64,000 nucleotides of DNA. Source: Rostrohypoxylon terebratum. Its lineage: Eukaryota > Ascomycota > Sordariomycetes > Xylariales > Hypoxylaceae. The stretch lies in assembly GCA_022497145.1 (NCBI GenBank), contig MU385858.1, forward strand, positions 620,001 to 684,000, written 5' to 3'. The notes under the pieces are model-generated. The model did not search any database, was not told the DNA's origin, and was given only the letters and a program-made list of their open reading frames with translations. Below are positions 12,763 through 23,867 of the stretch, in pieces (within the stretch, counting starts at the first letter, position 1; every line of letters starts with the position of its first letter). The position numbers were made by a program, and so were the translations under genes.

Positions 12763-15366
12763 ATAGTCAATACGCAGACTACCAAAAGGTTGAAAATCGG
12801 CAAACGACTTCCCTGTACAATAAATCAAAACGCATTGCTACACTGTTGGTCTAGAACCGATGCTTGGCAACGCCAGATCGTGGTAGTGTCTAGGTAGAAT
12901 CGGAGACATACAGGGAACGCCTGCTCTGCACAACGTCCCGAATTTCTGGTAGAGAACAGCGACGTCGAATCAGCGGTTCTATCTTAGACATGCGCACCGA
13001 ATCGGACCACTAACAGCACCTGGTATCCACAGAAAGTCGCGTGGGGTGCCATTGAAATGACCCAAGCAATCGGGGTACAAACCCCAGGACTTTGGGGATG
13101 CTCGATGGACGCGTGAAACTAAAGCTCATTAATCAATATTATTGCAAACATTCACGGATGAAGACTGGCTCGACTTCTACCTGAAGTCCCTGCGGGATAC
13201 CTAGGTCCTACATACCTACTAGTTAGTGTCAACTGCAGGAACACCAGGAGTTGATCACTAGGTATATAATCATTAGCACGTATGCAGTATGTCATGTTCC
13301 TACACTTAAAGTCGTTGGCTGCTTTTATGGTTTCAGCTTTGCGATACTATATTCGTGACCGACAGCTACCCTACAAGTGCCTGAACTCGATGTTGGCTGC
13401 AAGCAGATTCGCATTCGCAACTTTGATTTTGAAATTGTCAAGGAGCTGCATTTTCGTCGCTAGTGGTCACTGTTATGGGTTCGAATGCGATGGTATGTAG
13501 GTATTTTTCGCATTTTGGTTTGTCACTGCCGACGTAGCGTGCAAAATATGGGCACGGGAGCTGAAAGGCGTTTGTGTTGTTGACGTCGAATAGTTTAGAT
13601 CACGTTGTGAGATGCTGGATTCTGATTGGCGTTGAAGATCTTGCATAATGTGACTGCGCGAGCGCCTCCCGCCAAGTGGAATGGTTCTCCGTTAAATGAC
13701 TTACGTCTTCATCCCGATTCCCGACAATGATCACCTCCTAAAAAGGGCGAATTCGTAGCACTTGAAATTGAAAACATGTTGTCGAATGATAGGCACATCT
13801 CGAGATTTATGACATTAAAGTTAGTTACGATCTTTAGATATTTAATTGAAGATTTGAAGTTAATTCAGTTAGCTGAGTTAATATTGAGCTACCAGGATCA
13901 TAGATTGCTTAAGTAATCTTCAACCCTAAATTCACGGACGGGTTAGATGGCTCGTGCATCCCAACGGCCCGGGAAATGACCCACTCATCCGGCGGCTCGT
14001 AGTAGACCCATGCATGTACCTAAGTACTATGCTGTATGTAGTCTAGTATATGAGCAGTATCCACCTTATCCACCCCTTCTGCCCTTTTACCTTGGTATAC
14101 CCTGCCAAGTCCATCCCATTCCGAAGGATCCATTGGACTCTCGACTTCGACCTGCTGTTTGGAGATCTTGGACTTCCAAACTTGTCCTTCATCTCCTTCA
14201 AGGTTCTTTTCCGCATCGGTATGCATGTTCATCACAACCTCGACCATCATGTGATGCCAGAGTAGCCAAGAGAAGAAATCCATCCTAGGCTTCAAGCTAG
14301 ATTTTTTACGATGAAGTCCCACTTCCACTTCATCGAATTGATTCAAACGGCAATGCTCAGCTGAAGCTCCACGCCACTCGTGGTACTCTGACCTCCGGGC
14401 TGTTTGGCTGGGCGGTTAGGCCATAGTTCGTCTAGAACTATACGCAGTAGCCTTGAACGACCCATCAACCCATCATTTCCAGAACAAATATCCAATCATG
14501 ATTCCCACACGGTCCCAATACATGAGCGTGATGATGAAGCTGTGAAAATTCTCGTCAGTATGGTGGTTTATAACTTATTCATAGGACTTACCTAGCATAT
14601 CATATTACGTTTGGAAACTATCTATCTTTCCGCCGCTTTCGACGACCATCCGATGAAGCGTTACACTAGCAAGACGAATGAGTAAGGTCGTTAAAGAAGC
14701 GTCAAGGATAACTCGAGGCTAGTTGCGAATGCTTGCGTAGGAGCACGCTCTTGCGCCTCTTACATCTTTCCCTTACAGCATTCGCCTTCTTTACCCACAC
14801 CGCATTGGTGGATCACATCCTGTCATAGTATCAGCCCAACCCGCAAACCCCTAGGCTCTTTTTAGGAACGTACCGAGACAGGCCAGCCAGCCCACCCCAT
14901 TGGGTCGATGGAACTGTGTAACATCTAGAAAACGTTTAATTACCGGGACGATGTCCAGACTGCGTCAGATCAAATCCTCCCCACCTTAGCTACGACGAGG
15001 CTCTACATACACGCGCTCTCGAGGGAATTGCAAGACCTAGTTCCTCTTTCATCCCGTTGTTATTACTTGAATCTTAATACCTACTATTTTTAACTTCGTG
15101 TCTTGAGCTATATCGACAGCTGTACCCGTCTCTTCCTGGTAACTCGATCATATTTCCAAGAGACACGATCGTGAGGTTTTATGTTTTGTAGAGCCAGATT
15201 ATACACTTCCATTAGGTGGTACGGTCAAGCATACGACACCATGAATAACCCGTATCGGCGTCAAGTCACTACTTGTACTATATTTTAGGAGCTATGCTCT
15301 TATTCTCTTCTAACAGCCTAGGATACCGAACACATAGTATAGGCAAGCATCACCAAACTCTCGAGG
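12763..15366. other. Intergenic region, 2.6 kb
   Basis: No convincing gene. It contains one copy of the 12-mer TAGGACCTAGGT (minus orientation, 13199-13210) and an AT-rich patch at about 13790-13930. A 109-codon open stretch lies on the minus strand at 14020-14346 with an ATG only at 14283; I do not call it. The last few hundred bases should hold the promoter of the phosphate transporter gene. Confidence 0.5.
13199..13210 (-). repeat. Dispersed 12-mer TAGGACCTAGGT, copy 1
   Basis: Exact copy on the minus strand. Four further exact copies lie at 33740, 38657, 45304 and 51901. All are intergenic. Confidence 0.6.
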
Positions 15367-17676
15367 ATGTCCATGCCGGAGCCGATGACTCCGGCAACAT
15401 ATGACCGCACTTATGGCGGAAACCGGGCTTTCCACAACTTCTTCAACGATTTCAGTCACATCCAAGACCCTAACTTGAGACGACGACTTGCGCTGTCGGA
15501 AATCGATAAAGTTCCCTTTGGCATGTACCATGTGAGGGCTGTACTCGTTGCGGGTATTGGTTTCTTCCTCGATTCATACGACATATTCGCCATAAACCTA
15601 GTAACCACATTGCTCGGCGTCGTATTCTGGCATGGCCCTCCGTCGACCGCGCAAAATGGATACGGAGGGAATTACGGGTACCTACCGACCCCCGTTAGTC
15701 AGACACTGAAGGCATCGACCAGCGCAGGTATTGTCATCGGTCAAGTTCTCTTTGGGTGGCTGGCGGACAGGTTCGGGCGGAGGAGAATGTATGGGGTCGA
15801 ATTAGGCATTATTGTATTTTCGACAATGTGCTGTTGCTTGGGTAAGCCCTCAGACCTCAACGCAGCTTTATCTCCATTCATAACACATCATACATATCGA
15901 TCCTATAAATCGCTAATATGAATATCCCGACATATAGTTGCTGCTTCCCAATCCATAAGCTTCACTGGATTGATGACTTTTTGGAGAGTTATGATGGGGT
16001 AAGTTATGATCACGACAATCCAATTGCGTCATATTAAGTATGTAAATAGGATCGGTATAGGCGGCGACTATCCCTTGAGCGCTGTTATTACCTCGGAATT
16101 CGCGCCTACGAGATGGCGTGGTGCTATGATGGCTGCTGTGTTCTCGATGCAGGGAATGGGCCAACTGATGGCAGCAATCGTAGCCCTGATCGTCACAGCG
16201 TCTTTTAGAGAAGCATTCAGTAATGTGCAAGGAGTCGATCAATGTGATTACGAATGCCAGATAGCGGCCGACCGCTGTTGGCGCATTATTGTGGGAGTTG
16301 GAGCCCTTCCGGCCTGCTTTGCGCTCTATTATCGCATTACTATACCCGAAACGCCCAGATATACGTTCGAAGTTGCGAAAGACGTCGAAAAAGCGGCCGC
16401 CGATATCAAAGCTTATATGGCTAGTCGAGGAGAAGGAGAAGTTGATGAGATTATGCAAGCAAGGATGAAAAAAATTGCGGCGCCGGCGCTTAACATTCCC
16501 TCGGCGTCCTGGCACGACCTTTACAAATACTTCAAGCAATGGAAGAACGCCAAGGTTTTAATGGGAACAACACTATCCTGGTTCTTTCTGGTAAGGTTCT
16601 TCCTCCGTCGCCCCTAATGGGTTGATCTAATTTCGATGTAGGACCTCGCCTTCTATGGTTTAGGCTTAAATAACCAGATAGTGTTACAAGCCATTGGCTA
16701 TGCTGATGGAGATTCGCTCTACCACATCTTGTTTAATAGCGCGGTTGGCACTATTATCCTAGTTGTGGCAGGCTCTTTGCCCGGGTATTGGACCGCCATC
16801 CTTACCGTCGATAGCATCGGTCGCAAAACACTTCAAATCATTGGTTTCATCATACTTACAATCACATTTTGCATTTTAGGCTTCCTTTACAATAAACTCA
16901 GTAAGGGGGCCCTCTTAGCCCTCTACGTTATTGCCAACTACTTCTTCAATTTCGGACCCAACACCACCACGTTCCTTGTTCCCGGCGAATGTTTTCCCAC
17001 GCGCTACCGATCCTCCGGACACGGGCTTTCAGCCGCCATGGGAAAAGTTGGAGCTATTGTCGCACAAGTGATTTCACTGCCACTCCTCACGAAAGATGCG
17101 CCAAGACCATGCAGTGGGAAGGAATGTACGCCTTGGCTCGATCGACTGATGCAGATATTCGCGCTATTCATGCTCTGTGGCACGCTCACGTCCCTCCTTA
17201 TACCCGAGACGAAAGGCTACACGCTTGAAGAGCTAGCGGGCGAGCCCCCGACGTCATATAATTCTGGTCGCAACGGAAGCTTTGTGGGGACGCCCGCGAA
17301 AAAGCGTTGGTGGAACCCATTTTCCGGGGGCCTGCCGGCTGGCTTCTTCTACCCTCGAGTAGGGGCAAATGGTCGGACTCGAAGTCGCACGGGCATCATG
17401 TCATCGCCCGAATTAGTGGCGCAGAATGCGGAGATGACAAGTCGGAGCTGGATGTTCTGGAAGCGCAATCGAAGTCGCCCGGGGACCGCCACCCCAGCAA
17501 ATTGCGGCGCGAGTTCGAGCTCAACAGCCGGGTTCGCGGGGTCTGGTGATACTGTGGTGGCTAGCGCGGGCGTTTTGCCCGGCTGGGGGGCGGGTTGGGG
17601 TAGGATAGATAGAGGAGGAAACCCGCTGGCGATGGATAATATAAGACTACAGGACGTGGGAAGTCTACTAAAGTGA
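15367..17676 (+). CDS. Inorganic phosphate transporter, PHO84-like (MFS)
   Basis: A proton-coupled phosphate importer of the plasma membrane, major facilitator superfamily. Exons are 15367-15841, 15938-15998 (only 61 nt), 16050-16590 and 16642-17676, giving 703 aa. The phosphate:H+ symporter signatures are present: the first helix with FFLDSYDIFAINL, the MFS loop GWLADRFGRRRMYG, GIGGDYPLSAVITSEF, IPETPRYT, and near residues 460-482 FNFGPNTTTFLVPGECFPTR. The transport core ends at PETKGYTLEELAGE (about 547-560). A cytoplasmic tail of roughly 145 residues follows, rich in Ser, Arg and Gly; it is longer than in yeast Pho84. All four intron phases fit without a frame break. I saw no CACGTG (Pho4/NUC-1) site in the 800 bp upstream. 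A glycerophosphoinositol transporter is the main alternative; the motifs favour phosphate. Confidence 0.9.
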
Positions 17677-18617
17677 AAAGGGAATGCCTTTCCGGCTCTC
17701 AAGTTAACTGTATATAGGTTATAAGGTAACAAGGGTTTTTAATCGTGGTATCTCGGCGGTTGGCAGGCATGAATGTGGCGCTCTGGTCGGATATGGGAGG
17801 CTCCTATGTTTAAGATTATATACCTCGTAGGTTACCTAGATAGATAGGTACTTGCACGCTCTGTCAGCCCTGAAATATGGGAATATTATATTGATTTTGC
17901 TGCTATTCGATTTGCTCTTTGTATTGTTCCATAGCTTGACATCAATGCTTACTGTTCACTACTCTATTAACCTGTCTCGCTGCCTAGGTAGCCTCTTTCG
18001 TAGATACCTTCTCTTTTGTCATTCATGAATCACGAAAATAATTGTGTCATGTATTCTTCCGCCACCAAGAAACTTTTTAACACTTGAAAGCTAGTTTCTT
18101 ATAAACATACCAAATACATGGAGCCAAATTCTCTTGTATCTATTTCCCCCCTTTCATAGACCATGGATGTATGCGTGCTAGAGGGTAACACAGTATCCTT
18201 TTATCAAGTAGAATTAGGACCCACGACCTAACACTCCTTCCTCATTAATTCCAATAAAAAGTTTGAGCTGAATAAGAATGAGACTATCCTAAGTAGTGCT
18301 ATGAAAGTGGAACTATTGTAAAATGTAGGGCAGGCACACCTAGATAGAAGCTCCGCTGCATGTTCATATCGTTGTGGCCTCAAGATCTAAGATAGAAACC
18401 TATCACGGCAACCATCTTTGAAGCCGACGACGACAGTCACAAGCTCGAACGAATTCGGTCCTTTGATTCTGATCTGCTCATCTCTGATAAAAGTCAAAAC
18501 TTTTTAAAACCCTTTTCTTGAAAACTTTTTTTCTCTTCCATTTTCATTTCCCCAACAGCATTCCACCTGGTGGGTTTAACAACCTCCTCCCGTTCCACCG
18601 CGCCCAGCAATCTCAAA
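17677..18617. other. Intergenic region between two plus-strand genes
   Basis: About 940 bp, AT-rich, carrying the 3' end of the transporter gene and the promoter of the next gene. It contains a small inverted repeat, TACCTA-GATAGA-TAGGTA, at 17833-17850. A pyrimidine/T-rich stretch at 18490-18560 precedes the next start codon, as is common at fungal transcription starts. No gene seen. Confidence 0.5.
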
Positions 18618-19905
18618 ATGCCTGGAGCCGGACACATTTCCAGAGCCCAGGCTCACCGGGAAAGATATATCGCCAAACGCCAAAAGCGCCGACAATTTCG
18701 TAGGGATGCACGTGCCGCGGGAGCAGCACGCCCGTGGGCAGCGAACCATCCCCATCCCCATCCCCATCACCGTCCCCAGCAAATGCTAGCTCAGAGGCCT
18801 TTGCCACCTGCTCCTCGAATTCGATCTAACTGGGAAGTATACGCTACTGACCCGAAGTTATTGAATTTCGACAAGTGCGATGGAAAGAATAAGCAAGCTC
18901 TCTCCAAGGACAAGGCTGTCTTGACTCAGGTCCCCAAGCCTCGCCTTGAAGCTTCTGACCAGAAGTTTGGTGTCCCGGGTGACCGCGACCAACGCTTTAC
19001 GACTCTAACTGTAAGTAAAATGTTATATCAACCACAAAGCGGCTCTCAAGATAGTGACTGACAGTGTGTCATTATAGCATCGGGCACAACAATCAATCGA
19101 GGCGGCCGATCCTGACCAGATAAGCTTGCAGGACGTCCTCAAAAAGCACCCCGAGTTAAAGTTTCCTGGAATCGATGAGGAGTTATTCGAGACTCTGGCC
19201 CGTCACATCAACAAGATAACCTTAGAGGTGACTTTGAAGTGGGTCCGTAAATGGTGTCCTGAAATGAAGCTGTCGAATGTGTCCCAATATGCGCCGTCTA
19301 GCCACGCCGTCCCGACCGAAGCCTTGGACATGCGATTCACTAAGAGAAAGCTGACCGAAGTGTTCGGCGATTACCGTGAGGCATGGGCAGCGCACGGCGT
19401 CAAACCGGATGCTCGAGACGTCGCATCCCTAGCTGAGGCCTCTATTATTCTCTGTTCAGTACTCAAGGATAACAAGACGGCAGACCTCATGAACAAGCTT
19501 AAGGATGTTACCCTATGGCTCAACACCGGCCTCGGATGCAAATTGCTGGAGTTGCAGAGAGAAGCATCTGAACGTCTTGATGCGGGTGTCGCAGAGTCTG
19601 TTGTGGTCAGTCTCTTGTCCAAATCTTACGACGCACATCGACAAGAATTCAATGTCAAGCTTCTCAAGCATGACAAAGAACTCGTCGAGCATTACTGGGG
19701 TCCGTCTGGAGAAGACGACCCGAATCCGGTGCCGTACCCGGGAGAATCGGATGGAGAAGGTGGGAAGATTCATTCAGAGCTAAAAGGTCACCCAGATAAC
19801 GATACAGAGCTTCCGCCTTCGGACGATGCGAAAAAAATCGAGAGGGTTAGCCGAAAGTCAAAAGGTTCTTATAGAAACCGATCCGAAGTAGGCTCGACGT
19901 CATGA
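18618..19905 (+). CDS. Unrecognised protein, 406 aa
   Basis: I do not recognise this protein. Two exons, 18618-19010 and 19078-19905, are joined across a 67-bp intron (GTAAGT donor, CTGAC branch, TAG acceptor) in phase 0. The N-terminal 60 residues are strongly basic (KRQKRRQFRRDAR) and include a His-Pro run encoded by CCCCAT repeats at about 18748-18770. Residues about 145-350 are predominantly helical-looking with regular hydrophobic spacing (DVLKKHPELKFPGIDEELF, LTEVFGDYREAWAAHG) and should fold. The C-terminus is acidic then basic and probably disordered. There is no signal peptide or membrane segment. The basic start would suit nuclear or RNA-bound location, which is inference. Its 3' end faces that of the cyclin gene. 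The smooth intron and codon pattern support a real gene. Confidence 0.75.
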
Positions 19906-20366
19906 ATGGCTAGTCAAAAGTCACACTGCGAGACTTCGCTTCTCGTCTCTCGCCATTTCCTCGTCGTGAAACCATACGTTGACGGAAACCCAAACGGAGA
20001 TTTGTGATGCGCAATTATCCTAGTAGGTGCTCGGTAGTGATTTTTTCGGTAGTGGACGCGGAGGACGATCTGGAGTCGATACGAAATTCGCGAATGATTT
20101 TTATGGACGCGGAAGGTCGGACTTCATGTACTCTAGTCCTTTTCATATCTGCTTTTTCTCATCTTCTTGCCTATCAACGCACTCGCTCCTGTTTCCGGAT
20201 GCCCTCCCTGGGTTCAGGAACGGAATGGATGCAATTACAGATAGGTTGGGCGGACATGCAGTCTGCGATGAACAATGACGATTACTGATTTCCCTGAAGT
20301 TGATCCCTGTTTTTAAGAAATGAAGGTGACTGCATACCGTAGATGTCATGAATGCTTAAACTCGCA
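19906..20366. other. Convergent intergenic region
   Basis: 460 bp between the 3' ends of the 406-aa protein gene and the cyclin-like gene. No further feature seen. Confidence 0.5.
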
Positions 20367-21356
20367 TCACCCTTCCAATTGTGCAGCCTTCTCATCCAAA
20401 CTTCGCATCATAGCCATCTCTTCATCTTCATCCTCCACCTCATCACTCTCAACTTTATCCTTTCCACTCCCGTTACCGATCCTCAGCCCCCTCTTCCTCA
20501 TCTTCCCTTCGATAAAAGTCCGCGTAACCATCCCCTTCCTTAATTCCTCGTATTCTTCTCTTTGTTTCTTAGCCCAACCCTCGAGGCTGCGCATTCCGAC
20601 AACTAAAAACCCGAGCTCCTCGCGATCGACGTCGAAGACCTCCCACCACTCGCACTCCGGCATCTTGGCCCCGACGTCCCGCGCCGCGGCGTACACAGCC
20701 GCGACGGCTAGCGCGTTCGGCTGATGCGTCAGGTACAGCAGCTGCGGCGACAGCAGCGCCGTATTCAGGTACGCGACGCTGCGCGCCGCGATCTCGGTCT
20801 TGGGCACAGATAAGAAATCTAATGCCTGTAGGTATGTGATGGCGAGAGGGTGCGGGAGCGCAACGTGCGTGTCGAAGGAGAGGGAGTACAGGATCCGCGC
20901 CTCGATGCTGAGGATTCGGGCTCGGAAGGCCGCGTACGCGTTTTCGGAGAGGTAATATGAGGATGGATCTCGGTCCTTGTCCTTCTCCTTGTCTCTACTT
21001 GTGGAATCGTACCCCCGGAAGAGCGGCGAGCTGGGGGATAGGAGGTACGCGTATACGTTGCAGACGTCACGGGGCGGACATGGGTAGGAGCCGAGTTTGG
21101 CGACGAGGAAGAGCGCCGCGGCGGAGACGTCGCTAAACTCGTGGGTGAGGGGCGAGACGACGAGCCAGTATCGCGCGAGGACTACGCCGGCTTGTGCTGC
21201 GACGGACTGTGGGATGCGGAGGAGCACGCCGGCGGCTTGGGTCAGGATTTGGGTCGCGAAGAAGATGATATCTTGTAGGTCGGAGGGTAATGCGCTGAAG
21301 GATGTCCGTTGGTATAGCTGATCGGGCGTCGCCAGGGGGTTCGCCATGTGCGTCAT
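20367..21356 (-). CDS. Cyclin-L-like cyclin
   Basis: A single-exon gene of 329 aa. It has a two-repeat cyclin fold. The first cyclin box spans about residues 15-110, with YQRTSFSALPSDLQD, a helix pair, and a PPRDVCNVYAYL segment. That segment resembles the cyclin-L signature (RRIRDVINV), in which an Arg-Asp-Val lies where the kinase-binding helix begins. The second box spans about 150-265 (ALPHPLAITYLQALDFL, then ALAVAAVYAAARDVG). A Ser/Lys/Asp-rich linker lies between them. The C-terminal 60 residues are charged, with an acidic run. Cyclin-L proteins partner CDK11-type kinases in transcription and splicing control; assignment to L rather than K or T type is by motif resemblance only. The start is the first in-frame ATG. 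The gene is noticeably GC-rich. Confidence 0.75.
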   Translation of the reverse strand: MTHMANPLATPDQLYQRTSFSALPSDLQDIIFFATQILTQAAGVLLRIPQSVAAQAGVVLARYWLVVSPLTHEFSDVSAAALFLVAKLGSYPCPPRDVCNVYAYLLSPSSPLFRGYDSTSRDKEKDKDRDPSSYYLSENAYAAFRARILSIEARILYSLSFDTHVALPHPLAITYLQALDFLSVPKTEIAARSVAYLNTALLSPQLLYLTHQPNALAVAAVYAAARDVGAKMPECEWWEVFDVDREELGFLVVGMRSLEGWAKKQREEYEELRKGMVTRTFIEGKMRKRGLRIGNGSGKDKVESDEVEDEDEEMAMMRSLDEKAAQLEG

Positions 21357-23867
21357 TATGTCCAATTGGCCTCGAGGGATATGAACCTCTTCAGCTAAGA
21401 TACTTAGATCTATGTACCTTCAAGGTTCAATGTTGTGTTTAAGGTACTTTGAGAACGTCATACAAGGCTGGGAAAATTCAGGCTCTACTTGAGGCTGAGC
21501 TTGCCGAGAACCGATAAGGTTTACAGGGGGTCTTATCCGAGACCCATTAAATTAGTAAGTCCGGTATAAAAGTCCGGGACCCCGGTTTAGGCAGGGGTAT
21601 AGCTAGCGCCACAATAAGTTGAGCCCCAAGAGCCCAAGTTCCTTATCAAGCCCTAAAGCCTCAAATCCAATTATGACGATCTCAACTTCATCAAACATAT
21701 TAACCGCCACATTTCTTCAACAAAACCTGTCGCTTCTTCGTATTCCGTCCTTTTTCTTTTCGCTTCACTTATCATCATGCAAGCTACAGGGATCCGAGTG
21801 GCTTTATGCAACGAGCGCATCCGCGATGTTGTTTATCATGGTCTATCCTAGCGACTTTGCCACTTGATACCCTGGTCAGTTGTTGCGACGGTCTCGCCCT
21901 ACTTACATGAGAGGCTGTTTTTCTGAAGATGTTCCTTGATCATCACAGAAGTCACAGTACAAAGCCATCGTGGAGGTATACAACTAGGGATCTTCCCCCT
22001 GTAGACCTTGGCAATGCTCGCCAATCTGTGGATACACCCTACACTTTTCGTTGGAAACAAAGAACGTACCAATGAAACGAGGCAGCATCTACAGCCGGAG
22101 CTCACCGTCGAGGGGAGGTGCATATCAATATGCAGGACACTTGGGTGACCTCTTTCGGGCTATCAAACCCAGTTTTGGTACCTACCTGGGCGTGTTGTGC
22201 ATATTCGGACCTTGTCAGATTCGCAACCGGGACGACAATCGCCATGGCACGAATATGGGATAATTTCGAAGCCAGATAACAATGGCCATACACCGTACGA
22301 GGCGTGTCATCTCCCCCTTTAGCGTGGGGGTCATCACCCCTGCTGTACATAAGATTCATGTGTGTAACGACGAGATAGATTCTCCGGCTCCCCGAATCAA
22401 GAGGGACTCAAAAGGAATTGTTCGGTCCGCCGGCTTCGATGCCAAAAAGAACTTACGGCCTGCCTTATAACCATTTTGAAGATATCATTCTGGATGTTCG
22501 ATCGTGAACTCCGATTACGGTTCAAGTCTGGACAGTGGTAAACGCGTCATTAGGAAAGGCTAGGTACTTATATTCCGCCATCATATAGGTTGCCAAGAAG
22601 AGATCTGTGTGGTTTGGGACATATGCTGCGAGATTCGTTGCCGAAGTCGGGAGGCTGGCACTGTCTCCTAAAAGAGTCGAGTCGAGCCGAGCTGGATTTG
22701 CCGGCGAGATGTTGACTCGCGTACCCCCAACTTCCCCCTTCCACGTTATATTCCCAAGTCTATTATACCCCTGCTAAATAACTAACGTGTTTTATATTGC
22801 ACTCATACTCCCTGATTCGATGTCACCTTTTTCCAACATTCCTTTAGGCCGGACTTTACGACAGGCTCTCCGCGCCGTCGTACCGACTAAGGTCTATAAT
22901 CTCATCTCACCAATCATGGCTCTTGAGCACATACCGGAATTTCTAGCCAACGAATTTGTACCTACCTCGGTAACTTTGTCTGAATCAAACTATGAGCCGT
23001 CCTATCGCGTTGATTTCCTATTTCAAGTACAATATTGCAGACCCCTTACGGAATTTTTTACTCGTTTTGGATAAGGCCTTCTACCGGCTCCCAAATGCAC
23101 ATTCGGCGAATCCAACATTTTCCAATTAATAGGATGTTGTTATTAGAAGGGGCTAGACATCACAAATGTTAACATCTATGCCAAGGATGTTGATTTTGCG
23201 GATCATGCTCAAAGTATCATACGGCAATTCAGCTCTCTCTTCGCTGACCAGAGACAGAGGACCCGACCTCTATCGGAAAAGAGGCTCACCTGCAGGCGCT
23301 AACACGTGTCATAATATAGCTATTTGCAGAATCGATCTAGGCTATGGCAGCACTTGATGGACACCACAGAACATGTATTGCACCGATGAAATATTTGGCA
23401 CTATAAGTGATTTGTAACATGAAAGGGGTTAGATTTTAGTAAAGAGTGTATTATATCTTCATAAAGTGATTACCTCATACATAAAGTAGAACATAAAGCA
23501 ATAAAAGCCATGTATTACGACCTTTGTTTGATTGCTGCGTGGAAACCTATTAGAGGCTTCATGAACAATAGAAAATTTAGAATTTCCTTCACAATAGGTT
23601 TGTTGACGTTGCTGAGAAAGACCTTAGAACATAGCTTTGTCTCTAGAAATCAATGGAATCACGATTTTTTCTGCATTTCCCCCTGTTCATTAACATCAAT
23701 CTCATTAATCTACTAGAAGTTGCTTATTTAACCCAGTGACATCCAAGGAAATGTGATTTTGGAAATTACTCAAACATTTGACGACAAGTTTCACTCTAAC
23801 TACATTTTACAACACTAGAGTGAGAATCCGTCATTTAATAATCAAATCTAAGCAAAACTACTTGACC
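21357..23867. other. Divergent intergenic region, 2.5 kb
   Basis: Separates the cyclin-like gene (-) from the Cys-rich protein gene (+). It is AT-rich, especially after 23350. The only coding-like content is the broken frame at 22820-23302, listed separately. No RNA gene or clear repeat seen. Confidence 0.5.
22820..23302 (+). pseudogene. Possible decayed reading frame with two in-frame stops
   Basis: One frame stays protein-like over about 480 nt. It begins at an ATG (MSPFSNIPLGRTLRQ), is interrupted by TAA at 23072-23074 and by TAG at 23144-23146, and continues as LDITNVNIYAKDVDF and IIRQFSSLFADQRQRTRP to a TAA at 23300-23302. Both inner stops could derive from C-to-T changes of CAA/CGA and CAG, as repeat-induced point mutation would produce; this is inference. 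I recognise no family. An alternative is chance open sequence, or two exons of an unusual gene, but no GT-AG pair joining them cleanly was evident. Confidence 0.3.

Noticed and set aside
13470..13495. GGGTTCGAATGC, tRNA T-loop-like word
   Set aside because: The flanking bases cannot form a T-stem and no A box lies at the right distance.
14020..14346. 109-codon open frame on the minus strand
   Set aside because: It starts at a non-ATG codon, has a first ATG only 87 codons from its end, overlaps equally long plus-strand frames and resembles no family.
15913..16539. 208-codon open frame on the minus strand
   Set aside because: Antisense to the phosphate-transporter exons; His/Arg/Ser-rich shadow.
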